Positions 55,975 through 64,000 of a stretch of 64,000 nucleotides of DNA are shown piece by piece. A program made the translations under genes and the position numbers. Source of the stretch: Craspedostauros australis (Eukaryota > Bacillariophyta > Bacillariophyceae > Mastogloiales > Achnanthaceae). The notes under the pieces were generated by a model that saw nothing but the letters and a program-made list of their open reading frames with translations, was not told the DNA's origin and searched no databases. The stretch's first letter is position 1, and the number at the start of each line of letters is the position of its first letter. The stretch covers positions 1,178,001 to 1,242,000 of the forward strand of contig JAMXDE010000014.1 in NCBI GenBank assembly GCA_026770025.1, read 5' to 3'.

Positions 55975-58900
55975 TCAGATAGCCAGGTTCCATTGACGCC
56001 ATCCTGCCGGTCCGACCTCGCCCACTGGCGGCCATCGGAGGCATGACGATCGCAGTGGATCCCTGCCCTTTTTGTCCGCTGTGTTTAGGAGCTTGGTGCC
56101 GTCGGCAGAGACGATATCTGAGAGCCAGAACACCTGTTTTGCAATTCGGCAAGTGTTAATGACCTTCTCGTGCGACTGGCCAAGACCGAGGGCTCGGACG
56201 CGCTCCATGATTGGCGCATCCTGTTGTCGAGGGGCGTGCAGTATCCTGGTCTCCCACTGCACTGTGATGCCCACCTCTCTGGTCTCTTGCCATAGTGTCT
56301 TGATCCACGAGATGTCCGCCAGGTGTCCCCACTGTTCTGGGTCTCGCTGGAAGACATCTGGTACACCAACCTGTAGCGTTAACAGCTCCACTGATGTTTG
56401 CAGCAGCTTGCCCGTCAGTGTGTCTCTCTGCCAGTGTCTCGCCAGCACCTCGAGATGCTTTGCAATCTGGGTGTAGAACAGATGATGGACCTCGAAGCCC
56501 AGGCGCACACTTGGACCGAAGACCAGTTGCCGTGATATGTTGCGCTGCACCCCGGCTGCCGGTAGTGCCGCCTGTAGTACTGGCCGCATTATGCGTTCGG
56601 TGGCCTCTTTCGTGAAGGTAGAGCTCGTAAGCGGGTATTCCAATGCTTTCCAGATGGTGGACTTCATGGCGATCCACGCGTGGGTTCGCAGCATACGTCC
56701 TCGCCGCATCTTGTCTGCCCAGACCTCCGCTTTCTTGGTATAGTATGCTTCATTGTCATCTTGCACTCCGTCATGCCTTACCATCACTCCCAGGGCCTTC
56801 CTTGCTTGGTTCACGTGCAGCCGCGTCAGCGTTTCTTTGTCTTGCTCGTCTGGTTTCCGGATGCTGATGCTTCCTGGCTGTTCCGCAATGGTCCTGTATT
56901 GCCACTTGGCCCCGTCCCATCGGAAAGACATGAGATACCAGTAACTTTTGCGTGGCTCGAGAGCACCTCCTGTAGCTCGCAACATGCCTTCCCAAGCATC
57001 CACAACTCGTTGAATCTCGTCGATGCATGCTTCGGGGTCGTTGACGTCCGCCCGGACAGAATGAATCAGGTCCGCGTCGTCCACAAATGAAAAGCACACC
57101 AGCTTCGCTGTTGCTTTCGCTGTGGGACTCACCGAGTGAAATCCAAACCCTTGCGAAGACATGGCTTTCATAATCGGCGAGCTCATCGCAACCCATCCCG
57201 CAGGCGAGATGCCCAGCCCTTGCAGCAGTCCTTGCAACTTGGACCCTCTGTGTGGGTACGTGCGCACCGACTTGCCAAAGCCTGTGAGCACATGGTGTTT
57301 CATGGATTGAACTGCTTCAGTCACGCTGCGACTGACCACTGTTGGAACTCCGATGTGCTCCATACTGAGCTCAAGAGGAACATGAGCCATTCTGTCGTAA
57401 CAGCTCTTGGCGTCGTTGGAGCATATGCAGCTGGTAGCTGCCGTTGCTCGAATGATGTCGTCCGTCAGTCGGTTGTTCAGGCTGACCTCCGCCGCGCTTC
57501 GTTGTTTGCGGCTTCCGTACTGCTCTTCAGGCAGCATGTCGTGCGCCTCGGCGTGCTTCATCATGATTTTTCCTATCCATTTGAGGTTCGCGTTGAAGTC
57601 GCCTTCCACCAGGCTGATGGTCCGAAAGCGTGACACACGAAAATTGCCCGGCTCCTTGAGCAGCGTCACATCGGTGCATGTCAGCCACCTCCTCAGGTTG
57701 TATCCTGTCTGTAACGATATCTCCCGCATGGCTGCGTCGACTTCTGCGACGGCATCGTTCTGTGCGTTGGCTTTCCACAGCCCAAAGTGGAGACCTGATG
57801 GCCCCGATGTAGTCTTCTCACGCGCCTTGGACCACAGCTGTTGGTGGCTGATGGTCGTGATCTTGAGGTCTTGGGCTGTCCATGGAACCGTGCCTTGCTT
57901 GCAGAGCTCCTCCAGGAATCTATCAGTGTGTTGATCGAGCTTGTGGCGCTGTCTGCGTCGGGTGACTTGGATGCCATGTCGCCGGATGTCTCTGGTGAAG
58001 GCCTGTCCTTGGAGTGGGGTGATGTATGCCTGTCGATATTTGGACTCGTTTGCCCGCATGCACTGCGTTATCACCGCTTGCTCCTTGTCATAGACTTCCT
58101 CTTCCCCGCTTGGATTGTGTGCGATGACCATTGTGACTTTGCTGTTGGTGTCGTGATCCCCCAGCATGCTGCGGATGGCCCTATATGTTTCCATGACCTC
58201 CTCCCGTTTTTGGATTGATCGCAAGGCCGCTTCCGCCGTGGTATTCCCTACCTTGGCCACTTCTTCAGCTCTGGCTTGTAGGAAAGTACTTCGATGTGAC
58301 CACGCGTTCTTTTTGGCCTGCTTCCATCTTGCATGCGCTCGTTTTCGTTGGTCCTCCAGTTCGTCTCCATTCAGGGTGGCCGTTCGGACTGTGATGTTCG
58401 CTTGTTTTTTGGCTCTTTCGTACCACCTCGAACTCACTTTCTTTCCGTTTCGGCGTTTCCATGCCAGGTTCCAGAACTGCTTTTCGAGCGCTCTCTTTTT
58501 GATCTCTGGCGAGTACGGTACTCTCCCGGTGTATATCGTTCTTGCTCCTTTCTCAGCGGATAGCATAGCTCTTTCTCTGTCTTGGTCGATGGCCTCCATT
58601 CTTAATTTTTGATCGTCGCTGAGCTGCATCTCGCTGTGGATTTCTCCTTGTAGCTCCTCCACTCTTTCTTTCAGTCGGTGCCTGCTGTATTGCTTCATCA
58701 CTTCCTTTTGATACTTTCTCACTGTATTTGGTTTGTTGAGTTGGACTCTGCGACCTTCGAATTTTTGAGTAGGAGTGCTGGCCTCTCCGAAGATTGATGC
58801 TTGCGACACTTCTATCCATGCCGTTCGGTGGTCCCATTGCCCAAATCTGCTGTATCCTGATCTGACTACCTGCAGGGACGCTGGCGTCCAGATGCCATCG

Positions 58901-59754
58901 ATGATGCGGTTGGAGGTTGCACGTACATTCGTTGAGATTGTCGGCGCTGCTTGGTGCCGGCTGGTTATTGACTCCTTCATGCCTTGTCTGGCCATCATGG
59001 TCGCCATTTGCGATCTTGCCACTGGCATATTGATGTCCCCCCCGACGATGACGGTTTCACCTGCTGCTTTCCACTCTTGTATCGCCGCTTCCAGATCCCG
59101 GATCAGCTGCTCTATGGGCGGTGTGGTGATGCCCTGAGACTCGAGCCAAGACGCTTGTTGGTGATACACTGTGCCAGAGCTTTGCCCCCCTTTGCTTGGA
59201 ACGTACACGCTCACGAATCGGATGGTGGTGTCTTGCCGGCCTCGAATTGCCATGCTTGTCCACCTGCCCATTCGTCGTGGATCGCTGCTCGTGCTCTTAT
59301 ACCTCCCCGTGATGTTTCCTGTCATCGTGCATGCTGTGCCGCCCCATTGTTTTGGGCTACCCAGGCGTTCTCTTTCGTTGTACGCCAGAGAGTGCCTTTC
59401 GGTTTTCACATGCTTCCTTGACCTTGCCTTCCATGAATTGATCTTGCCCAGCTTTGACCAGTTGATCCCTATCTCAGATAGTAGAGCAACGTCGATTTGT
59501 AGTTGTTTCAGCCATTGCCAGAGATCGTCGTTCTTCCAGTGTTTGGACTCAACCTGTAGGCATCCCACGTTCAACGCCGCTATGCGTAATAATGTGCTGC
59601 TTTTGTTGCCCGTGGAATCTCCCCAGTGTTGGTCGTGGAGGTCCTGCCCTTCCTGGCGCGCTTCCTCCTGGGTTGCATCTGTTGGGCTTGCGGGGGTGGT
59701 CGTCGTTGCTTCGCCTGCCCCCAGCCTTTCCTTATTCTTGGTCCTCGCCCCCAC
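55975..59754 (-). CDS. LINE ORF2: AP-like endonuclease and reverse transcriptase
   Basis: A frame of about 1,259 residues. The frame start at 59754 is a GTG, not ATG, and overlaps the end of ORF1 by 23 bases in the +1 frame, so expression may need frameshifting or reinitiation. Endonuclease (about 55-310): LNVGCLQ, LLSEIGINW, VIVGGDINMP, IDGIW, WDHRTAW, the pattern of APE-like nucleases. RT (about 680-920): SNDAKSCYDR (motif A), GLLQGLGISPAGW (motif B) and FSFVDDADLIHS (motif C; FVDD in place of the usual YADD). It ends at UGA 55977-55975. The enzyme nicks target DNA and copies the element RNA. All recognisable catalytic residues are present, so the element may have been active recently. Confidence 0.85.
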   Translation of the reverse strand: MGARTKNKERLGAGEATTTTPASPTDATQEEARQEGQDLHDQHWGDSTGNKSSTLLRIAALNVGCLQVESKHWKNDDLWQWLKQLQIDVALLSEIGINWSKLGKINSWKARSRKHVKTERHSLAYNERERLGSPKQWGGTACTMTGNITGRYKSTSSDPRRMGRWTSMAIRGRQDTTIRFVSVYVPSKGGQSSGTVYHQQASWLESQGITTPPIEQLIRDLEAAIQEWKAAGETVIVGGDINMPVARSQMATMMARQGMKESITSRHQAAPTISTNVRATSNRIIDGIWTPASLQVVRSGYSRFGQWDHRTAWIEVSQASIFGEASTPTQKFEGRRVQLNKPNTVRKYQKEVMKQYSRHRLKERVEELQGEIHSEMQLSDDQKLRMEAIDQDRERAMLSAEKGARTIYTGRVPYSPEIKKRALEKQFWNLAWKRRNGKKVSSRWYERAKKQANITVRTATLNGDELEDQRKRAHARWKQAKKNAWSHRSTFLQARAEEVAKVGNTTAEAALRSIQKREEVMETYRAIRSMLGDHDTNSKVTMVIAHNPSGEEEVYDKEQAVITQCMRANESKYRQAYITPLQGQAFTRDIRRHGIQVTRRRQRHKLDQHTDRFLEELCKQGTVPWTAQDLKITTISHQQLWSKAREKTTSGPSGLHFGLWKANAQNDAVAEVDAAMREISLQTGYNLRRWLTCTDVTLLKEPGNFRVSRFRTISLVEGDFNANLKWIGKIMMKHAEAHDMLPEEQYGSRKQRSAAEVSLNNRLTDDIIRATAATSCICSNDAKSCYDRMAHVPLELSMEHIGVPTVVSRSVTEAVQSMKHHVLTGFGKSVRTYPHRGSKLQGLLQGLGISPAGWVAMSSPIMKAMSSQGFGFHSVSPTAKATAKLVCFSFVDDADLIHSVRADVNDPEACIDEIQRVVDAWEGMLRATGGALEPRKSYWYLMSFRWDGAKWQYRTIAEQPGSISIRKPDEQDKETLTRLHVNQARKALGVMVRHDGVQDDNEAYYTKKAEVWADKMRRGRMLRTHAWIAMKSTIWKALEYPLTSSTFTKEATERIMRPVLQAALPAAGVQRNISRQLVFGPSVRLGFEVHHLFYTQIAKHLEVLARHWQRDTLTGKLLQTSVELLTLQVGVPDVFQRDPEQWGHLADISWIKTLWQETREVGITVQWETRILHAPRQQDAPIMERVRALGLGQSHEKVINTCRIAKQVFWLSDIVSADGTKLLNTADKKGRDPLRSSCLRWPPVGEVGPAGWRQWNLAI

Positions 59755-62173
59755 CCTTGCTTGAGGTGGGAGGCTCGGCCCCAGACGCTTCTAGCCTTGC
59801 GCGTAGTGCCGCTATGATTGCTTCCTGACTTGTGATTTGGTTGGACTGTTCTTTTACTCTCACTCGATGTGCTTCCAGCTCTTGAACTTCTCGTGCCATT
59901 CTCATTGCTTCTTCCAGTTCCGTCTCGATGTCGTCCTTTTCTTTCGCTTCGGTTTCTGATTCCGGGATGGTGTATCTTGATGATGCCGCTGACTTGCCGT
60001 ACTCCGTGCCGAAAGTTTTGAAGCTTTCGTCTTCTAGCCTCGCTTTCTTTCGTTTGGGAGATGAGCTTTCGCGCTCCATCAGGTTGATGCCCTCGATGAT
60101 GACTCCACCGAATCCCTCGTCGAGCAGGAAATCCATTTCTTCCTCGGTTTCGACGTCCACGTACTCGCCGTTGTCGTCCTTGATCATGGCGCTGCTCATG
60201 GCGATGATGTCCTCCGAGAACCATGCTGTCGTCGATTGGTTGATTTCCGAGGTGCATCGGATACCAATGGTGTGGATGAGTCCAACTGCTTGCGCGAATC
60301 TTTCTTCAAAGGCCACGACGTGTATGGCGTCCTCTTTTCCATCGGCCATATGCGTTGTGCTGACGTCATGGATCATCGGGCTTCCGTCCACGGTTTGCCT
60401 CGCCAGGAATTCACGCAGAGTCGTGGTATTGGTCTCCGGATCTTTCGTATCCAGCGCGAAGTCTCCTTTGAGCTGCTCGTACTTAAGTCGTCGTACGTAG
60501 TTCTGGTGCTTACGTATCATTGCTTGCACCTTCTCCGCTGTCTTGGCTCCCATCACTGATGTGCCGGGTTTTGGCACATACCTGTAGTTCAAGCCTTTCC
60601 GATCGCCGTCCTTGGTGTTGAAGATCTTGCCAAGCAACTTGGAAGCTCTGCGTGCGTCCTTGACGTCTGCGTGCAGGTGGAGGGCCATCCACGGAGAGTT
60701 GTACCAGCTTCCTCCGTTCTGAAGGTGTTGGTCCTTGACTTCCTCTGACACTTTGCCCATGAACTTGACCCTTCCTCCGACTTTGAGTTTGGCTCGCTTC
60801 TCCTCCAGTAGTTGATTGATGACCTTCAGCGCCTGTTTTGCCTTGGTAAAGTTTCCCGAGTATGCCATGAACCCAATTTCCGTGGTGTGTTCAGCGTCCT
60901 TCAAGTCCTGTATGTAGGAGTATTCGCCTTCTTGGTACGCTCCTTCGAGTTCCGTGTTCCAGCTTGTAAACATTTGCATGTCCACGTTGGAAGAGAGCAG
61001 GATTTGCAGGTAGACGTCCTCACTTTTGGATGTTGGGTTGGCTCTTCCGATGTAGTATCGAAGGTCCTTCCATGCTGCTGGGATGTCTGCCGATGTGACG
61101 ATGCACCCTTTGGACTTGTTCTTCTTGTACCAGGGGCTGATGACTAGGCTTGCGTCCATGCCTTTTGCCTCCTCGTACCACATCCCGAATCTTTCTTGGA
61201 AGTCCCTCACCGGAGTGCGCGATCCTTTAGCGATTTTTAGTCGCATCTCGAACCTTTCGTAGTATCTGCGTTTTGGGGTGGAGATTTGCGTTGGCTTCTT
61301 TTTCTGCGTTGTCCATCCCTCTTCTTCGGTTGGGCGGTTGCTCGGGTTGTTGTCCGTTGCTGCTGGAGCTTTCGCTGTGCTGAGCTTTCCGTTTGCGTCT
61401 CGCGGAGCTGGCGCTGTTACTTTGGTGGTGGTAGTGAAGGCTGTGAGGTTGGATTGTTTGAGCGGTTTCTTGTGGATGAGTGCTTGAAGATCGTAGCTGT
61501 CGTCGTCGCTTTCAACTTGCATTCCCTCTGTGTCTGTGTTCACCTCTGGGGGCGGGTTCTCATCCATGTATTGACACCCCATGTAGTTCGTGGCTGCTGC
61601 CCACAGGATGGTCATCTGGTTGGTGGCCATGGTCTTCCCGCCTGGCTTGAGCGCGTCCTTAAAGCACTTTGCTGGATCTGTGAGAGACAGATCTGCAACG
61701 AGTTGCTTTATGGCTACCCTCGCTGGGTCGTCTGGCTGGACCTTGGCTTTGCCCAGTCGCGTGGTGCGCCCGTCCATCACCGTTTGGAAAAATGTCGTGG
61801 TTTCTTTGATGGTGGGCATGGCCGCCGACACAAGTGCCGTGTCCTTGCCCTCCCACGTCGCCTTCATGACAAGCGTTTTCTTTGTTTGGTTGTGAAGTGC
61901 TCTCTCCTCCTCGCCGTATACCTCCCCCGGCTTGAAGCCTTTGGCTTGACGTGCGATCGCTTCTTGCAGCTTTTTCCACCTCGCTGTGTTGGGGTCTTTC
62001 CATGCTGTGGACACTTCTCCTCTTTTCTCCATCATTTCTTCTGCGTTTCCTTTCGGATTTGGCTTGGGTGGTGGCTTGGGAGAAGCTGTCTGCACAGCCG
62101 GTCCTTGGGCATCCTTCATCTCGGTGTCGTCGACGATGTCGTCTGCGATTCTCACTTGTTTGGTCGTCTTCAT
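59732..62173 (-). CDS. LINE ORF1 protein
   Basis: From the first ATG at 62173 this is an 813-residue protein; the open frame continues upstream to 62464 but there it runs through the element's 5' end and host sequence. The N-terminal 100 residues are basic/acidic and disordered. The centre has folded-looking stretches (FEMRLKIAKGSRTPVRDFQE, IPAAWKDLRYYIGR, SWYNSPWMALHLHADVKDA). The C-terminus has a basic motif (PKRKKARLEDE, nuclear-signal-like) and an Arg/Glu-rich coiled coil (EEAMRMAREVQELEAHRVRV). I see no CCHC knuckles. The product is unusually long for an ORF1 protein. By position it should bind element RNA; that is inference. Confidence 0.75.
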   Translation of the reverse strand: MKTTKQVRIADDIVDDTEMKDAQGPAVQTASPKPPPKPNPKGNAEEMMEKRGEVSTAWKDPNTARWKKLQEAIARQAKGFKPGEVYGEEERALHNQTKKTLVMKATWEGKDTALVSAAMPTIKETTTFFQTVMDGRTTRLGKAKVQPDDPARVAIKQLVADLSLTDPAKCFKDALKPGGKTMATNQMTILWAAATNYMGCQYMDENPPPEVNTDTEGMQVESDDDSYDLQALIHKKPLKQSNLTAFTTTTKVTAPAPRDANGKLSTAKAPAATDNNPSNRPTEEEGWTTQKKKPTQISTPKRRYYERFEMRLKIAKGSRTPVRDFQERFGMWYEEAKGMDASLVISPWYKKNKSKGCIVTSADIPAAWKDLRYYIGRANPTSKSEDVYLQILLSSNVDMQMFTSWNTELEGAYQEGEYSYIQDLKDAEHTTEIGFMAYSGNFTKAKQALKVINQLLEEKRAKLKVGGRVKFMGKVSEEVKDQHLQNGGSWYNSPWMALHLHADVKDARRASKLLGKIFNTKDGDRKGLNYRYVPKPGTSVMGAKTAEKVQAMIRKHQNYVRRLKYEQLKGDFALDTKDPETNTTTLREFLARQTVDGSPMIHDVSTTHMADGKEDAIHVVAFEERFAQAVGLIHTIGIRCTSEINQSTTAWFSEDIIAMSSAMIKDDNGEYVDVETEEEMDFLLDEGFGGVIIEGINLMERESSSPKRKKARLEDESFKTFGTEYGKSAASSRYTIPESETEAKEKDDIETELEEAMRMAREVQELEAHRVRVKEQSNQITSQEAIIAALRARLEASGAEPPTSSKGGGEDQE

Positions 62174-62300
62174 TGTCGGTTTTGGATCTTTCGTGTCACG
62201 TAGAGATTGCTGTAGATTGAGTACTGGTTGTTTTTTGGTTTGTGTGTTTTTGTTTTGTTCTAGTGTTATCGTTGGTTTCGTTTTTTCGGGTTCTGGTATT

Positions 62301-62316
62301 ATGCCTCTGGTATCAA
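62301..62316. repeat. LINE target-site duplication, right copy
   Basis: Identical to 53927-53942. The interrupted transposase-like frame resumes inside it. Confidence 0.9.
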
Positions 62317-63656
62317 GAAGATGCCCATGAAGTGGGACCTTCTGCCTTGGCGTATCAGCCACTTTTCTGTCACGGCCAGTGCTGCCCAGCGGCTTTTCCA
62401 CAAGCTCATGGTGGCTGAGGTTCTTCAGATTTGTGCTCGTGCGGTCCTCAACGCAAAGAAACACAGCCCAACCATGGATGACTTCACAAAGCTTGTATTA
62501 GGAGAACACTCCATCACCTTTTCATCAGGTTTTGGTCCAGCAGGGTTGGGCATGAGGTTCAAAAACTGTGTGCAGTTCATGATTGGCTTCACAACTCAAG
62601 CATGCTTCAATCTTTCAGTGGAGGAGATGTACTCCACCAATATTCTTCAAACTGGCAGTGGATTTCCAACCAGGGAGGAGTGCATGCAAGCATGGGACCT
62701 CATTAAAGATTTCGACAAAGCACCAGAAAGGGATCAACCTACTTACCGATGGTTAACTCTGGAGAAGTGCTGCAACGAAGTGCTGGATCACATGGTGCTG
62801 CAAAGTATGACATCTGAGAGGTACATTGCCCTTGACAACGACAAAGTGCAATGCATAAGTCGTGGCAGCAAGAGCAACCTTTGCAGAGTACGACACATCC
62901 AAAAAATTGGTTTGGGTACGTGTGCCATGTCCATCGCAATGTTTGAGTGATCGTGTGCTTTGCTTCTTGGCTGAGTTGAAGCCAAATGCATCCATACTCT
63001 CAACCTATGTTCTTTTCTTGCATTCTACTCTCCTTCTATTCTTCCTCAGCCTTGTTGCCAACACAATGACATTCACCTGTTCCGGTATGCCATGTGGTCT
63101 GTTCTAGCTCAGGAGATCTCAAGGCGGAGATACAAAGTTGACACTGGACGCCATCAAGCAGCAGCTCGGGAAGGGAATGCTGTGGCTGGAGGATGTAACC
63201 GTCTTGTTTGACCGAGGCTACAGCTGCGAAGAGATAGTAAAAAATCTTATCGAAATTGGAGCTGATATCCTCAGCACCCACAAGCGCGACGGATACCTCC
63301 CATTTGATTTTGGTCAACGCGAACGGAGACAAAAAGGTCAAATGGATCTTCGGATGAAGGGGATACTGTACATTTGGATTGCTTCCACTGACAAGATACC
63401 AAACAAGGTATTGGCAGGCCATGTCATGAGGGACAACAGCAAGATAGTGTTTGGAGTTGACACCAAGAGGGGTGGCTTTGAGTGGGATCTGACTCATGTC
63501 AACTTTGCTGATGGAAGCTGTATGACAACCTTGTCAATGCTCCTACTGATGCAGACTTGCAGAAGTCTTCCTTCCCCAATGTTTCATACCATTTGCATAC
63601 AACTACGGCGCATGCCTTGCAGTGCAAAAAGGAGAGAGGAATTTGGCGCATGCTGA
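62301..63656 (+). pseudogene. DDE transposase-like gene, 3' part
   Basis: This part continues the frame cut at 53942. It encodes KWDLLPW, then a helical region with GFPTREECMQAWDLIKDF. The first acidic motif is LDNDKVQCISRGSK (usual D-D-K-x-R-x-x-S-R). A break follows near 62910-63110, with a frame change plus a stop before LRRSQGGDTKLT. The second acidic motif is in VTVLFDRGY with STHKRDGYLPFDFG. The D..DK, DRGY and GTHKR..PF succession belongs to a DDE transposase type I recall from oomycete-like genomes but cannot name with certainty. The third acidic residue is not clear. The frame change and stop mean the gene is broken even without the LINE. Confidence 0.65.
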
Positions 63657-64000
63657 TCATCTCTTCCTTGTAACTGATGGTGGAGACCAAAGACGAGATG
63701 CCATGGCTCAGGTCCACATCGCCCAGGAGGAATTGCAACGCCAACAAGAAGCGGCCACAGCAAGATGTGTTAGGAATCGAGGGTACGACTCTGTCGAAGA
63801 TACCCATGATTTCCGCAACTCCCAACATTATTCGTCACACCTTTGGATATTATTCATTCCACCCACGAACCAAATCACACATGACTGACCTCAGTCTTAC
63901 CAAGTAAATCAGCCTGTCCTCCATGAATCAAGAAAAGCCACGACATCGGAAAACAGGACGTCCCAGCATCAGACACGGAATCATGATCAAACCAAATATC
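63657..64000. other. Degenerate tail of transposase-like gene
   Basis: Short plus-strand frames (63622-63888 and 63677-63907) continue transposase-like sequence in shifted frames (for example IIRHTFGYYSFHPRTKSH). They show no intact domain. The element's right end is not reached within the window. Confidence 0.4.

Larger units (their letters stand above)
53943..62300 (-). mobile_element. Full-length APE-type LINE retrotransposon (8.36 kb)
   Basis: The element lies between perfect 16-bp target-site duplications. On its sense (minus) strand it has a short 5' leader (62300-62174), ORF1 (62173-59732), ORF2 with endonuclease and reverse transcriptase (about 59754-55975), an RNase H and zinc-knuckle segment (to 54115) and a roughly 170-bp 3' region. 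The sense 3' end reads CTGAGTTTTTATTTTA, so there is no clear poly(A) tail. The single interior stop and exact duplications point to a fairly recent insertion. The domain order endonuclease-RT-RNase H recalls non-LTR elements of the I/Tad-like group and those in stramenopile genomes; the clade is not settled. Confidence 0.88.

Overview
The window is eukaryotic nuclear DNA from a protist-like genome. Long single-exon genes stand next to genes with a few introns of about 250-380 bp that have clean GT...AG borders. The protein set is nuclear eukaryotic: an Integrator subunit, an RNA polymerase III subunit, the splicing factor CWC25 and an ER/Golgi-type FG-GAP membrane protein. A six-cysteine module inside the FG-GAP protein is of a kind I associate with stramenopiles (diatoms, brown algae and relatives). 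I lean to a stramenopile-like protist, but this is inference and the clade stays uncertain.

Layout. 1-11.2 kb: two diverged copies, both on the minus strand, of a large transposase-like gene with an RNase-H-fold (D-D-D) core. Copy B (6947-10468) is intact. Copy A (366-4664) is split by a 795-bp insertion with the hallmarks of a solo LTR. 11.3-13.2 kb: a two-exon type I membrane protein. 13.9-17.5 kb: a three-exon minus-strand protein with PH-like segments at both ends. 18.7-19.9 kb: an intronless gene of a poorly described, bacterial-looking family. 20.5-24.7 kb: an INTS6-like Integrator subunit with a C-terminal WW domain. 25.1-26.9 kb: RNA polymerase III subunit RPC3/POLR3C, minus strand. 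28.7-43.7 kb: a five-exon gene for a giant protein of about 4,617 residues (SH3, disordered SP repeats, DUF3638-like P-loop region, EF-hands, Vps62-like C-terminus). 44.7-46.5 kb: CWC25 with an RS-like tail. 47.0-49.4 kb: FG-GAP type I membrane protein, minus strand. 50.1-51.7 kb: a three-exon multipass membrane protein, minus strand.

52-64 kb is a nest of mobile elements. A PIF/Harbinger-like fragment is followed by a DDE transposase-like gene. That gene is cut by an 8.36-kb APE-type LINE, which is flanked by a perfect 16-bp target-site duplication. The LINE (minus strand) has a long ORF1, an endonuclease-RT ORF2 and an RNase H/zinc-knuckle segment separated from ORF2 by one in-frame UGA.

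The central 11-51 kb is a gene-dense host segment bounded on both sides by mobile DNA. Several host genes serve RNA synthesis or processing (INTS6, POLR3C, CWC25), but nothing shows that they act as a unit. The most unusual items are the domain architecture of the giant protein, the WW-tailed INTS6, the Cys/His-rich insertions in the FG-GAP protein, the uncharacterised D-D-D transposase-like gene pair and the LINE's ORF arrangement.
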